DNA from: Macrolepiota albuminosa | Taxonomy: Eukaryota; Basidiomycota; Agaricomycetes; Agaricales; Agaricaceae | Reading direction: 5' to 3' | Assembly (NCBI GenBank): GCA_027475525.1 | Contig: JAMWFC010000116.1 | Location: 310,001 to 374,000 of the forward strand | Length of the DNA: 64,000 nucleotides | Shown: piece by piece, positions 53,714-63,318 of the stretch | Layout: each line of letters begins with the position of its first letter | How positions within the stretch are numbered: position 1 is the stretch's first letter | Program-made: the position numbers and the translations under genes | Notes under the pieces: generated by a model | Told to the model about the DNA's origin: nothing | The model's input: the letters and a program-made list of their open reading frames with translations, nothing else | Database searches by the model: none

Positions 53714-56560
53714 ATGGCTCCCCCGCTGACCCAAAATGCGCCCCAGTGGGGACAATCGCAACAGGCGGTGGGCTTCCCACAGCAGCAGCAACAACCAGCG
53801 GCGGGCTACCCGCCGCAGCAGCCGGTGATCAGTGGCTATCCGCCACTTCAAACCATGCAGGGCAACTTCATGCCCCAGAACGCACCTGTGGGCGGCTATC
53901 AGCCCCAACAACCAGCACCGGGCGCTTATGCGCCACATCACACCGAGGGCCAATTCCAGCAACAGGCCTACGGGGGGCTAGTCAGCCCCCAAGCAGCGTC
54001 GGCATGGAGGCAGCTTGCCCCTGTACCGGCAACAGGGCAACTGGGGACACATCCTTTTCCCCAGTTTACCGCCCCGGCGCACTACCCTGGGATGGGTGGT
54101 GTGCCCGTAATGATGCTGTACCCCCCGGCTTGGATGGGGGCTTGGGGCGCAATGCCCCAGTACAGCGACTCGCATGAGTCGCAAGCCAAGGGAGGCCGGT
54201 CAATTTCTCTGTCGACCACAGCACCAATTGACAATCTAGAGGGACGCAAAGCATCCCTTGTGCAGGCCACCGCGGCCATTGAGAGAGCAGAAACTCTCAA
54301 TACAGAACGAAGCGTTGGTTCATCGTCCGATGCGCCGACGGAGAGCCTGGCCAAGCTCTCCTTGCTACAGCGGCTGGAAATGCCGCACCAATCCGAGCCC
54401 AGCTCGGAAGAAGAGTCGCGTCCTCGATGCGACAAAGGAAAAGCACGGGCTGTCGAGCCCACTCACAGCCAGGACTTAGTCCTGGCTACCCTTCTCCAAC
54501 GTCTTGGAGATAACGGGTACGATGTACCCGCAGAGTCGTCATTCCTCCGCGATGCGGAGGCAGTCGTCCTCATCTGCCGGATGATGGACGACATGGATCA
54601 TATGCGTGCTCAGCGCAAAACTGATCTCCTTGCCATTTCGGCCGCTCGTAAGCGGCAGACTACACCCCCGAGTCGGGACACCGACTCCAGCAAAAGGGCG
54701 CGTCAGCAAGGAGTGGAGGACGCGCCCTCCCGCTCGATTAAGTCGAGCGTTGCTGCCCCCGGCCGGGAGGCCGGTCTAGGACGGGACATCCTTCCTTATG
54801 AAGATGTTCCTGCTCCAGCCGCCCCCCGGCTTATCCAGCGCCTCGCCAGCGGCGCGTCTGAGGTCGCGTCTTTGCGACCAGTATCCGTGGTATCCACCAC
54901 GTACTCTGGGGAGCAGAGTTCCAGGGGTGTGAGCACACATCCCACTGAGGCCAAGGCCTCACAACCCCGAAAGGATCGTCGGGGTAAGCAACCGGAAGTG
55001 CGCGCCTACGTCAACGTGCACTTCCCCGAGGATGCCCCGAAAGGGGCCCCAGGGGCTAACATCCCCTTTTTACCCGCTATACTGGTAGAGGGCCTGCCAG
55101 CCCGACTCCCGCGGTGTGTGTGGGCAATGGACCCACGATCTGAGAAGTCGGAGCCGGAGAGGCTGCCTTCCCCTCCCTCCGACGACGATTGGTATGAGGA
55201 GCCTGAAGAGGCTCGTATGGAATCCCCAGTGCCGCACGAGACGGCAGCACAGCGTATGGCGCGCGAACGGCGCAACAGCAATCGACGAGCCAAGATGGAG
55301 CGTCGGGCGCAGAACAGCGCCAAACGAGGGGCCGCCCTCCTTGAGGACGAAACTGGGCGCATCCCTGATGCGCTCGGTGTGGTGATCTACCGTGATCACA
55401 CTATTGAGCGCCAGAACTCATTCTTTGGCGCGGGGTTGGCTCCCCAATTCTATTGGTCGCCAAGGACCAATACCATCTTCGTCGGGCAAGAAGCCCGCGC
55501 AGCCAGGTCCTTCGAGGACGACAAACCGGGCAACGCCGCCGCGACGCCCCACAACAGTAAGGTGTACCAAGTTGCACCTCGCGGGTTTCCCCGCAGTCCT
55601 CGAGAAGTCCGCAGACTTCACGCACTGGTCAACAACCAGTTTACGCCGCTTCGGCAGCGTCAGTTGGGCTACCTCTTGCTCAACGAATTCAAGCGGGTGG
55701 CGCTCAACTGCCACCCTACGGCCCGAGACAGAGCTATGTCTCATTTACTCGACGAGGTCGAGTATAGGACTATCGCGGTACCCTTTGCGAGTCCAGAGGA
55801 GCGGGAGAGTTTTCTGCAAATGATTGTGCCGTCGCGGCTCTATCGCCGCAAAGAGGGAGGGAAGATTGCCTTCGTCGGCCTTACCCCCCCTGATCCAAAG
55901 CAACCATTTGCTTTGGACTACCTGGGCTCATACGCCCTCCTCTATGGACGTCCTGGGACGTCCAATGTGTGGACCGGTCTGGCCATGGACCGAGCCATGC
56001 GCATTCATTGGCGCAGCCTCTTTGGGTTTGCGCTTGTACGCGCCCTCAGCGCCAGCCGCCCCTCTAAGGCCACGGTACACAAGTACCTGGCCTACGTCTT
56101 CGCCAGGCCAGGCCTCTATAAAGAGGCCGTGGCCGAGTACGAGGCGGCCACGGGGCGAGTCTTTGAGCCCATCCACGCCGACGACCCTACCTTCGAGGTT
56201 CGGGCTGTGGACATTCCGGAAGCGTCAGCTTCCGTGTTCTCCACTTCGGACGCGTTACGCGTCCTTCTTCACAATCAAATCCCGGTCAGCTGGGCTGACC
56301 ACGCGTACACTTATGGAGTCACCTACTTGGCCCATCTATTCTTCAGCGACAGCCGGCTCTACAACGAGGCGGCTGCTATCGACGACGAGAGGCTACAACG
56401 CCTCGATCACTACGGTACACCCCAGTCCATCCCTCAGTGGGATGGGTGGCGCGAGGCCACCATCGGCGATCGTCAACGCCTGATGCTCCAGCAGCAGGAC
56501 AGTCGTTGTGCATACGACGACGCGCTCGCCAAGGCACCATCGGCGATCGTCAACGCCTGA
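53714..56560 (+). CDS. third ORF (ORF3) of copy B, unknown protein
   Basis: 948 codons between pol and the 3' LTR. The N-terminal 130 residues are rich in Gln, Pro, Gly and Tyr (QQQQQPAAGYPPQQPVISGY), prion-like in composition. The middle has a helical block (SSFLRDAEAVVLICRMMDDM) and a highly basic stretch (RMARERRNSNRRAKMERRAQ) that could bind nucleic acid or act as a nuclear signal. From about residue 548 comes a conserved domain shared with copy A: RIPDALGV, QVAPRGFPRSPREV, YALLYGRPGTSN, RIHWRSLFGFAL, LLHNQIPVSWADHAYTYGV. No signal peptide or membrane span. An upstream Gln-rich reading (MDSMPVDVSDQQQQQ from 53607) would join if the G8 run at 53703-53710 had one more G. The stop at 56560 lies in a 77-bp duplication; without it the frame continues to at least 56781, with an acidic tail (EDELLDYDMDDTTADP) in another frame to about 56996. 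Function unknown. Confidence 0.85.
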   Translation: MAPPLTQNAPQWGQSQQAVGFPQQQQQPAAGYPPQQPVISGYPPLQTMQGNFMPQNAPVGGYQPQQPAPGAYAPHHTEGQFQQQAYGGLVSPQAASAWRQLAPVPATGQLGTHPFPQFTAPAHYPGMGGVPVMMLYPPAWMGAWGAMPQYSDSHESQAKGGRSISLSTTAPIDNLEGRKASLVQATAAIERAETLNTERSVGSSSDAPTESLAKLSLLQRLEMPHQSEPSSEEESRPRCDKGKARAVEPTHSQDLVLATLLQRLGDNGYDVPAESSFLRDAEAVVLICRMMDDMDHMRAQRKTDLLAISAARKRQTTPPSRDTDSSKRARQQGVEDAPSRSIKSSVAAPGREAGLGRDILPYEDVPAPAAPRLIQRLASGASEVASLRPVSVVSTTYSGEQSSRGVSTHPTEAKASQPRKDRRGKQPEVRAYVNVHFPEDAPKGAPGANIPFLPAILVEGLPARLPRCVWAMDPRSEKSEPERLPSPPSDDDWYEEPEEARMESPVPHETAAQRMARERRNSNRRAKMERRAQNSAKRGAALLEDETGRIPDALGVVIYRDHTIERQNSFFGAGLAPQFYWSPRTNTIFVGQEARAARSFEDDKPGNAAATPHNSKVYQVAPRGFPRSPREVRRLHALVNNQFTPLRQRQLGYLLLNEFKRVALNCHPTARDRAMSHLLDEVEYRTIAVPFASPEERESFLQMIVPSRLYRRKEGGKIAFVGLTPPDPKQPFALDYLGSYALLYGRPGTSNVWTGLAMDRAMRIHWRSLFGFALVRALSASRPSKATVHKYLAYVFARPGLYKEAVAEYEAATGRVFEPIHADDPTFEVRAVDIPEASASVFSTSDALRVLLHNQIPVSWADHAYTYGVTYLAHLFFSDSRLYNEAAAIDDERLQRLDHYGTPQSIPQWDGWREATIGDRQRLMLQQQDSRCAYDDALAKAPSAIVNA

Positions 56561-56611
56561 TGCTCCAGCAGCAGGACAGTCGTTGTGCATACGACGACGC
56601 GCTCGCCAAGG
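56458..56611. repeat. 77-bp perfect tandem duplication in ORF3
   Basis: Bases 56458-56534 recur exactly at 56535-56611, creating the premature stop of ORF3. Confidence 0.97.
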
Positions 56612-56833
56612 GGATGTACCTCTCTATCGGGCAAGACATTCATGCCGCGAAATCTGGACGCGCCAGTACCCGTCCGACACCGGGGATCTGCCTGATCCCC
56701 AACCAACCGTATCGGGGTCGACCATCGACCCCAATCTCACACTGTCCCCCCTCCGGGACTACGACGATTCCCTGCCAGTAGCAGGGCCTTCGGGCACTTC
56801 TTACGCGCCCGCACCCGAGGATGAACTCCTCGA

Positions 56834-56988
56834 CTACGACATGGACGACACGACTGCCGATCCATTCCGGGAGCCTGGGGACTCTCCCATTGCCCCCGTC
56901 CCAGACTTACCTACGACATGGACGACACGACTGCCGATCCATTCCGGGAGCCTGGGGACTCTCCCATTGCCCCCGTCCCAGACTTACC
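56834..56988. repeat. 77-bp perfect tandem duplication in the ORF3 tail
   Basis: Bases 56834-56910 recur exactly at 56911-56987. Confidence 0.97.
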
Positions 56989-57035
56989 GACGGCATGACC
57001 GTTGTATTATCTCGAGACCGTAGCTCGGTCTGATT

Positions 57036-57041
57036 GGGGGG
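57036..57041 (+). promoter_or_regulatory. polypurine tract, copy B
   Basis: Six G following GATT, two bases before the 3' LTR; same layout as copy A. Confidence 0.75.
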
Positions 57042-57043
57042 TG

Positions 57044-57353
57044 TGTAGCGTAGTCCGCTATGTGGCGTTGGCCACATAGCTTTACTTACTGTATAGTAGT
57101 AAATATTATATTATATTTATTATAATATAATATTATTTACATTTGTATATAATTAGTTACTCAGCTGCTTACAAAGCAGCTTAATTTTGTTTTACACTAC
57201 ATAGTCAATAGACCGGTCTGGTCTGATTCTGTACTGTGTGAACTTAAGCTCTCACAAATCCTGTTGTTTTACACTACATAGTCAATAGACCGGTCTGGTC
57301 TGATTCTGTACTGTGTGAACTTAAGCTCTCACAAATCCTGTAACTTTGTTACA
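57044..57353 (+). repeat. 3' LTR of copy B (310 bp as assembled)
   Basis: Identical to the 5' LTR except for one C to T change (57347) and an internal exact duplication (57187-57263 recurring at 57264-57340) that adds 77 bp; 310 minus 77 equals the 233 bp of the 5' LTR. Confidence 0.97.
57187..57341. repeat. 77-bp perfect tandem duplication in the 3' LTR
   Basis: Absent from the 5' LTR of the same element, which should be identical at insertion. Confidence 0.97.
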
Positions 57354-57425
57354 ACTGACAAAGCAGAGTTCAAGCTGACCATGTGAGCCAGCATGACAAT
57401 CCATGACAAAGGTTTTGAAACTCCC

Positions 57426-57747
57426 AACACTGGGTGCAGGGAACAATGCTCTGTGGCAAAACAATGTAAAAATACAGTAAAAATAAGCTAATGATTTTAA
57501 AATTTTATTTGAATATTTTTAATGGTACTTGATCTGATGCTCTCAAATGCATTGGAGAGGACTATATGAGCCTAAGAACCAGAGCAAGCTTTCTGTGGCA
57601 ATTTATTCTCTTATTCTTTTAAGTTTAGTTAGAATATTTTTTCTATAGTTTTGACAGAAATATTCAAATAAAATTCTGAAATTAATTGCATTATTTTTAC
57701 TGTGTTTTTACATTGTTTTTAGAACATAATTCCCTGCATTCAGTGTT
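57426..57747. mobile_element. MITE-like element, copy 2
   Basis: Ends AACACTGGGTGCAGGGAA and TTCCCTGCATTCAGTGTT are inverted repeats. The inner parts are also inverted (ACAATGTAAAAATACAGTAA left, TTTACTGTGTTTTTACATTG right), giving a long imperfect TIR of about 60-70 bp. About 322 bp, no coding. Same family as 27012-27343. It starts 68 bp after the target duplication of copy B. Confidence 0.8.
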
Positions 57748-57899
57748 TTGGGACATGCTCAACTGGCATTGTTCCAACATAACAACACATTCACTATTCT
57801 CCTACTTAGCACAGTAGCATTATATTCAGATGTTATGATACTGACTCCTCAGTCCAATTGGAAAGAAGTTCTATGTATGTCTTGCTATTTGTGATTTCA

Positions 57900-60886
57900 T
57901 CAAAATTTTGAAACTTTCAACTAATGATAAATGTTCAATGATAGTGGAGTTGATGGCAGTGGAGGTGGTAAAGTAGAGAACCTAGCCATGTATGTTATAT
58001 TGAGATTTGAAGCTTCACCTTCTGTTTGTATAGCAGTGGGTCAATATTATGTCTGGTTGAAGATGCCTTCATATCAAGGATCCTTATGCAGGGTAGGTTT
58101 GGCATTAAAATGTCTGTGGATCTGTGCCTACAAGTTTTTTTTCTAGCCATCTATTGAAAAACTCAAAGCCTGTGCAATGTCCTGAAGGTCAGCCTTAAAT
58201 TTTGAGCTCAATACATCCATGAGGGTCTTGCTGTTATTATTATTCCTCCCTCTCTGCCTTCTTTGCAGCTTGCAACTTCTGTGTCTTGCACTTTCTTTGC
58301 TTCTTTACTGCTTAAGCCTTCATCCAAATTGAGTTATCTTGCATCAACATTGAGTTTGTGCTGCTTTGATGACTTTTTTTCCTTGGCATTGAGGCATTAA
58401 TGAAGATCCTGTATTTCAGTTACTGCAAGAGTGCAGTGTGCTCAAGGCATTAACTTTTCTGAGCACAACACAATGTTTTCTTTTTGAAGTTTTTTGTTCT
58501 CATATGAGAGGGCATTGAGATGACTCTGAACTGATGATGGGTGGCCTCCTGCTGTAAAGGGATGTTCCATTGTAAAAAGCCAAGCAGTTGTGTCAACCAC
58601 TCAAGCCCACCACCAAGAGGAGCAAAAATTGAGTGAGCATGGTAGCAAGCAGCAGATAAGCAAGAAGGCAGGCTGCCAACAAGGGGTGGAGCAGGAGGGT
58701 GAAGGCAGAAGGTAAGGTTGTTACTGAGGAGCTCACAGTTATGCTAATGTGTAGACCCAGAAGCAATGCTATTGCCAGGACTGAGGATGTTCTATCTATC
58801 AGTCCTACTTATATACTACTTTGGATACACTATGACTACAATATATTGATTAATAGGGCCAGTATATACTAAGCACTAATGAGTAAGCAACAATCAGCAT
58901 GAGTAAGCTAGCCAATGGCATCAAGGCCTGCCAGCAAGTAGAGTAGGTCTGAAAATTAGCTGACCTGTCAGGTGTTGATATCAAGACAGGAATGAAGCAG
59001 AATAGGGCCAAGCAGTTTGGATAGTAGCTAGATAGAGTGTCAATGCCAACACAGACTAAGCAGAGCTAGAGTGGATGGTCCAAGGACCTGTCCCCTGACA
59101 CTTGCATGCTTCTACTTTTTATAGCTACTTGATGCATGAAAAATTGTTGGTGAGACAGGATCTTGGACAAGCTCATGGACAGCAGGAGCAAGTGGTTGGC
59201 AAGTAGTAGCAGGAATATGTATGGGGGAGTTCAAGATAACTGGTGATGAGTGGCTCTCACTATTGTTAATACAAGTGCTATCAATTCTAACATCAGACAA
59301 CTCATCATCCAAGGAGAAATCACTGTTGCTGTTGCTGTCAGAGTCATCCATGTCTCTATCATGGTCCTGTATAGTAAGATAAAAGCTATCTGGTACATTG
59401 TAATGGCTTGATCTACTATAATTTATTTATACATTACAAAAAAGCAGTGTGGTGTGATGTTGCACTTATACTACTGTTTATACTTATTGTGGAGTTGGTT
59501 CTTTTCTTATGTTTACATAGCTGCAATCTGGACACTAGTCTGATTTACTTGTGTGACTAAAAACTTAGTACTTCTTTACTGTAACTTTGTTACATACATG
59601 TTGTGCAGAAGTAGATGTTGAAATACTTGGTGCAAAATCCTTATTATTAAAGATGTCACAATTGACTAGCCAACAGCCACTCTTTCAGAATGCAGTAATG
59701 ATTGTTGTTGACTTGAAAGTCTTGTGGTGAATATCTATGTACTCTTAACAAAATCTTTATGTGGCATTTCTTCACCTGTGTTATCTACAATCTCATCACA
59801 TTGCTCTTTCCAGGCATATGCAAAAGAACCAGAAATCTCTACATCATCAAAGGGCTGGAGCATATGTGTTGTGTGCAGAGAAAGACAGAAAAATATGATA
59901 TTATGATGATGGGCAAGTTGGATGAGCTCAAGTGTATCATGTGAATCATGACCATCATAGATAAGAAGAATAGGTTTCCTGGATGTGTTACATGTGGCAG
60001 ATTGAGGTATGAAGCTCTCCTCAAACTGCTTTGTGCAAAGAAAGTCATTTTTTAAGCTATTTTCAGACATAAATACTCTGGTACATAATTAATGAACAGT
60101 CAAATACGGAGGAGGAACTCAATTTCAGGATCTACCTCAAACTATTTAGAATTCAATTCTGTTTCAGAAAGGACAAATCCAAAAAAGAGATATGTGCTGT
60201 GAGCACAAACACACTCAATGATTATGACAAGTTTAAGATTTCCACTATGTGCTTTATGTTTTGGCTGACATGTCCTATGAACAAAATATTTCTTGGCTGA
60301 GTTTTTTTACCCTCCACCTGTATGACAGCCCTTTTCATTTATGTTATAAATATTTTCAATAGGGATATCATATTTTTGAATGATCTGGATGAAAAGATCA
60401 AAATAACTATTGACAACTAGTCTGTTGAATGCCTGAGCATGTTTGGAATCTGGTCCTGATGGTTTTCTGAGCTTGATCTCTAGGTGATACCTAAGGAAAT
60501 AATGAATCCAAGTTTCACTTGGCTTCTTCTCATAGAGAGCCTCAGCCTTTTTTCAGATTGTTTGCTTGCTGAGTAGATGGCCAGTGTCCAACAAGGACTC
60601 GAGCTAATTAACAAAGACTCTTTCAACCTCTGGAGAAAGAAGTTATTAGCTGGCATAAGCCTCATGTTTGCCAAGAGAGTAGTTACAAAGAGTGTAGTAA
60701 AAAAATAGCAAAACCAGTACATTCCAGAATATCTCTAATGACTTTAGAGTAGTTAGGCTTTGCCTTGGTGCAGAGCATGGTGCAGGCCTCTTGAATAAGC
60801 TTCTCAACCTCAGGACTGATGGTACTTACTTTGCTGAGAAGAAGCTTTGGCAGAAGCTTTGTGATGAGGAAGCATGTGCTCCATGC
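57900..60886 (-). pseudogene. pogo/Fot-like DDE transposase pseudogene
   Basis: Reverse strand, reading from 60886: VEKLIQEACTMLCTKAKPNY (N-terminal DNA-binding region), KPSETWIHYFLRYHLEIKLR (CENP-B-like HTH end), IENIYNINEKGCHTGGG, then the well-kept block 60070-59735 with LLIYDGHDSHDTLEL, FFCLSLHTTHMLQPFDDVEI and KEQCDEIVDNTGE. In pogo-type enzymes the first Asp lies in YNMDEKG; here it is Asn, so the triad is broken even apart from stops. C-terminal parts: an acidic exon at 59351-59112 (MDDSDSNSNSDFSLDDE), a coiled coil near 58500-58250 (LSYENKKLQKENI, KLNVDARQLNLDEGL) and FKADLQDIAQALSFSIDG near 58150. The 5' end is cut at the mariner insertion (60889). Confidence 0.8.
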
Positions 60887-60888
60887 TA

Positions 60889-62340
60889 CAGTGGCTCAAA
60901 AAACTGTCCCAATGTTTCATATTTTTTGAAAGATGACATTGGCACAGGAGATGGGAAGTACCTAAAATCCTGATTAAATCATGTAAAATACTATGGTATT
61001 GTAGCTACAAAATAAATCTAAGCTTATGTAATTTAAAACAAACCTGATGGAGCAATAGCCATTTTAAAATATTCACTCATTGGGACAGTTTTTTGAGCAT
61101 CTCTAATTTAGTATCTAGTACTTTGTATGTCCTCCATTTGCCTTGATAACTGCTTGAATCCTTCTAAGCATGCTTTCTATCAGTCTTTGGCATACCTCTG
61201 GTGGTATTTTATCCACTCCTTTGCAACCCTCTCTCATAATTCATGCACACCATGAGGAGGTGTTGTGTTTGGGGTCATTGTCCTGTTGAAAGTAGTGGGC
61301 ACCCTCCTCCATCTCCAACTTCTCAAAGCTCTCCTTTGCTCCATCATCCAAAATTTCACAGTACTGCTCTGCATTCATGATTCCCACCACCTCCACAAGC
61401 TTTCCTACCCCATTCCAACCCATACAGCCCCATACCATGAGATTATTCCCTCCTCCATGCTTCACAGTAGGTGTAGTTGTTTAGTCTAAAATGCCTTCTC
61501 CTAGTAGCTTCCACACATACTGCTTCTCATCTGACCCAATCCTGTTAATTTTTATCTCATCTGTCTACAACACCCTTTTCCAGTCCTCTATAGTCCAGTT
61601 CTGATGCTCCTGAGCCCATTTAAGCTGTAGTTGTTGATGTCTAGCTTTAAGCATAGGAACTTTTCTCTTGGTAGCAGACTGATACCCTCCTCCTTTAACA
61701 CATTCCAGACAGTCTGGGGAGAGACAGGGTTGGAAATGATGTTGTTGATAAAATTAATGGCCTGGACAGCTGTATCAAGTCTTCCAGTTGAGATTTGTTG
61801 AACAATAGCCTGTTTATCACATGGAGTAAGCTTAGCAGGATGGCTTCCAAGATGGTTTTCCTTGTCCATCTCCAACTCTCTACCAATCCTCCCAGTAGTA
61901 GACTTCCCTAGACCAGTTCAAGCCCCTTGAGCAAGAAGAGAAGCAACAGTACAGTGTTGTGCAGGAGGAATAGGTTTCATGATAGTGGTTGAAGGTCAAA
62001 ATGTGGTTCAACTAGCTTGAATTACTCCCAAATATATCTAAACATGGTCACATGACTTTGTTTATATTTCCACATGCAACTTACTCTTTATTTCTGAGTA
62101 AAATAATGATAAACCTGGAAAATTAGATATGCTCAAAAAACTGTCCCAATGAGTGAATATTTTAAAATGGCTATTGCTCTATCAGTTTTGATTTAAATTA
62201 CATAAAGTTAGGTTTGCTTTGTAGCCACAATGCCATGGTATTTTACATGATTTAATCAGGATTTTAAGTACTTCCTGTCCTTCATGCCAATGTCATCTTT
62301 CAAAAAGTATGAAACATTGGGACAGTTTTTTGAGCCACTG
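60889..62340 (-). mobile_element. Tc1/mariner element, copy 2 (deleted)
   Basis: 1452 bp between TA at 60887-60888 and TA at 62341-62342, with the same TIRs as copy 1 (CAGTGGCTCAAAAAACTGTC). It is 153 bp shorter than copy 1. It abuts the 5' remnant of the pogo transposase, probably interrupting it. Confidence 0.92.
61115..61980 (-). pseudogene. mariner transposase with catalytic-domain deletion
   Basis: Starts at ATG 61980 (MKPIPPAQH). DNA-binding part: KLTPCDKQAIVQQISTGRLD. Core: KHGGGNNLMVWGCMGWNGVG and FQQDNDPKHNT, keeping the G that copy 1 lacks. After DPKHNT the sequence jumps directly to the segment equivalent to PPYGVHEL of copy 1, so about 153 bp carrying SPDLNPIEHLWE and its catalytic Glu are missing. 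Stops and frameshifts also occur in the N-terminal half. The copy can only move if supplied with transposase. Confidence 0.88.
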
Positions 62341-62342
62341 TA

Positions 62343-63218
62343 TATGAGATTAGTTGATCTCTTAAAATTCCAGATGTTGAAACTTCCAACCATTTTGAAA
62401 GCTGTAACCAATGATCAGTCAGTGGGCAACACCTTAACAGTATGTGGGCCACAATAATTAAATAAAATGTGATGCAACACACTGCAGACTTTGAAATCTA
62501 ATCAATGTTTAATCATACATTGTCATGCTCAGACACTTTGGATCTACATAACATCTCTTATATGCCCTCATGAATCCTGGAAACTCTGGTGGCAGTATGT
62601 TCAATGATACTTAAATCTGGAGCTGTTTGAATCCATTTTTCTCATTTTTCTAGTCTTGTTGCCTACATTGCAATCAGGATGTAGCTCAATCTCTTTGTTT
62701 CTTTAGTGAAATAGGTTTTATTAGTATAAATATAAGATACTGTGCAAAGGATCAGTGGCTATATGTCTGTGATCTCTTAAAATTGCATATTTTGAAACTC
62801 TCGACCATTTTGAAAGCCAATGATAGTATGAATTGGGTTCATTCTATTTTGGCCTGCAATAAATTGTGTTGAGGAATGCCTCGTCCGAATCATATGATAT
62901 GTTTTTCTTTTATTTCTCTCTCTATTTTCTTATTTTATTCTACACTGTGCCGACGTCGACGTGCACCGCTTGATGTGGGGCGCGATCGGTATTTGTGTCA
63001 CTTTACTTACAAACCTTACATATTTTCAGATAGATAACTATGATATACAAAAACGCGAGCCCTCAGTCAACAACATATCTTTGGAGTGACTGAGGGTAAG
63101 CAATTCTACCTACACTTACGTATAAATCGACTTATCATACTCTGTAGACTTATACCATAACTCTACAAATTGTTAGTTTCTGAAGTGTCTTTTCATACTA
63201 CATACTTCTTATATGATG
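62343..63218. other. repeat remnants, no supported gene
   Basis: TGATCTCTTAAAATTCCAGA with AACCATTTTGAAAGC (about 62353) recurs in diverged form at about 62770 (TGATCTCTTAAAATTGCATA, GACCATTTTGAAAGC), a direct repeat of about 110 bp spaced 417 bp. At 63061-63097 CCTCAGTCA...TGACTGAGG forms an inverted repeat like the palindromes at 44.96 and 45.07 kb. CpG content rises again after 62880. Confidence 0.5.
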
Positions 63219-63318
63219 NNNNNNNNNNNNNNNNNNNNNNNNNNNNNNNNNNNNNNNNNNNNNNNNNNNNNNNNNNNNNNNNNNNNNNNNNNNNNNNNNN
63301 NNNNNNNNNNNNNNNNNN
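63219..63318. other. assembly gap of exactly 100 N
   Basis: One hundred N, a conventional placeholder for a scaffold gap of unknown size. Confidence 0.99.

Larger units (their letters stand above)
45925..57353 (+). mobile_element. complete Ty3/gypsy chromovirus, copy B
   Basis: Bounded by LTRs that open TGTAGC and close GTTACA, and by a perfect 5-bp target duplication ACTGA (45920-45924 and 57354-57358). The order is LTR, gag-protease, RT, RNase H, integrase, chromodomain, third ORF, polypurine tract, LTR. The LTRs differ by one substitution (46151 C, 57347 T) plus a 77-bp duplication, so the insertion is very recent. CpG is abundant, unlike the older flanking repeats. Immediately after the 5' LTR the sequence is TTTTTTTGAATCCGCC; I could not assign a tRNA primer site. 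Confidence 0.97.

Noticed and set aside
53714..56560. ORF3 as an envelope gene
   Set aside because: No signal peptide, membrane span, cysteine pattern or cleavage site is visible.
59579..59595. Remnant LTR end (CTGTAACTTTGTTACA)
   Set aside because: Identical to the end of LTR B, but nothing upstream matches the LTR; probably chance in AT-rich DNA.
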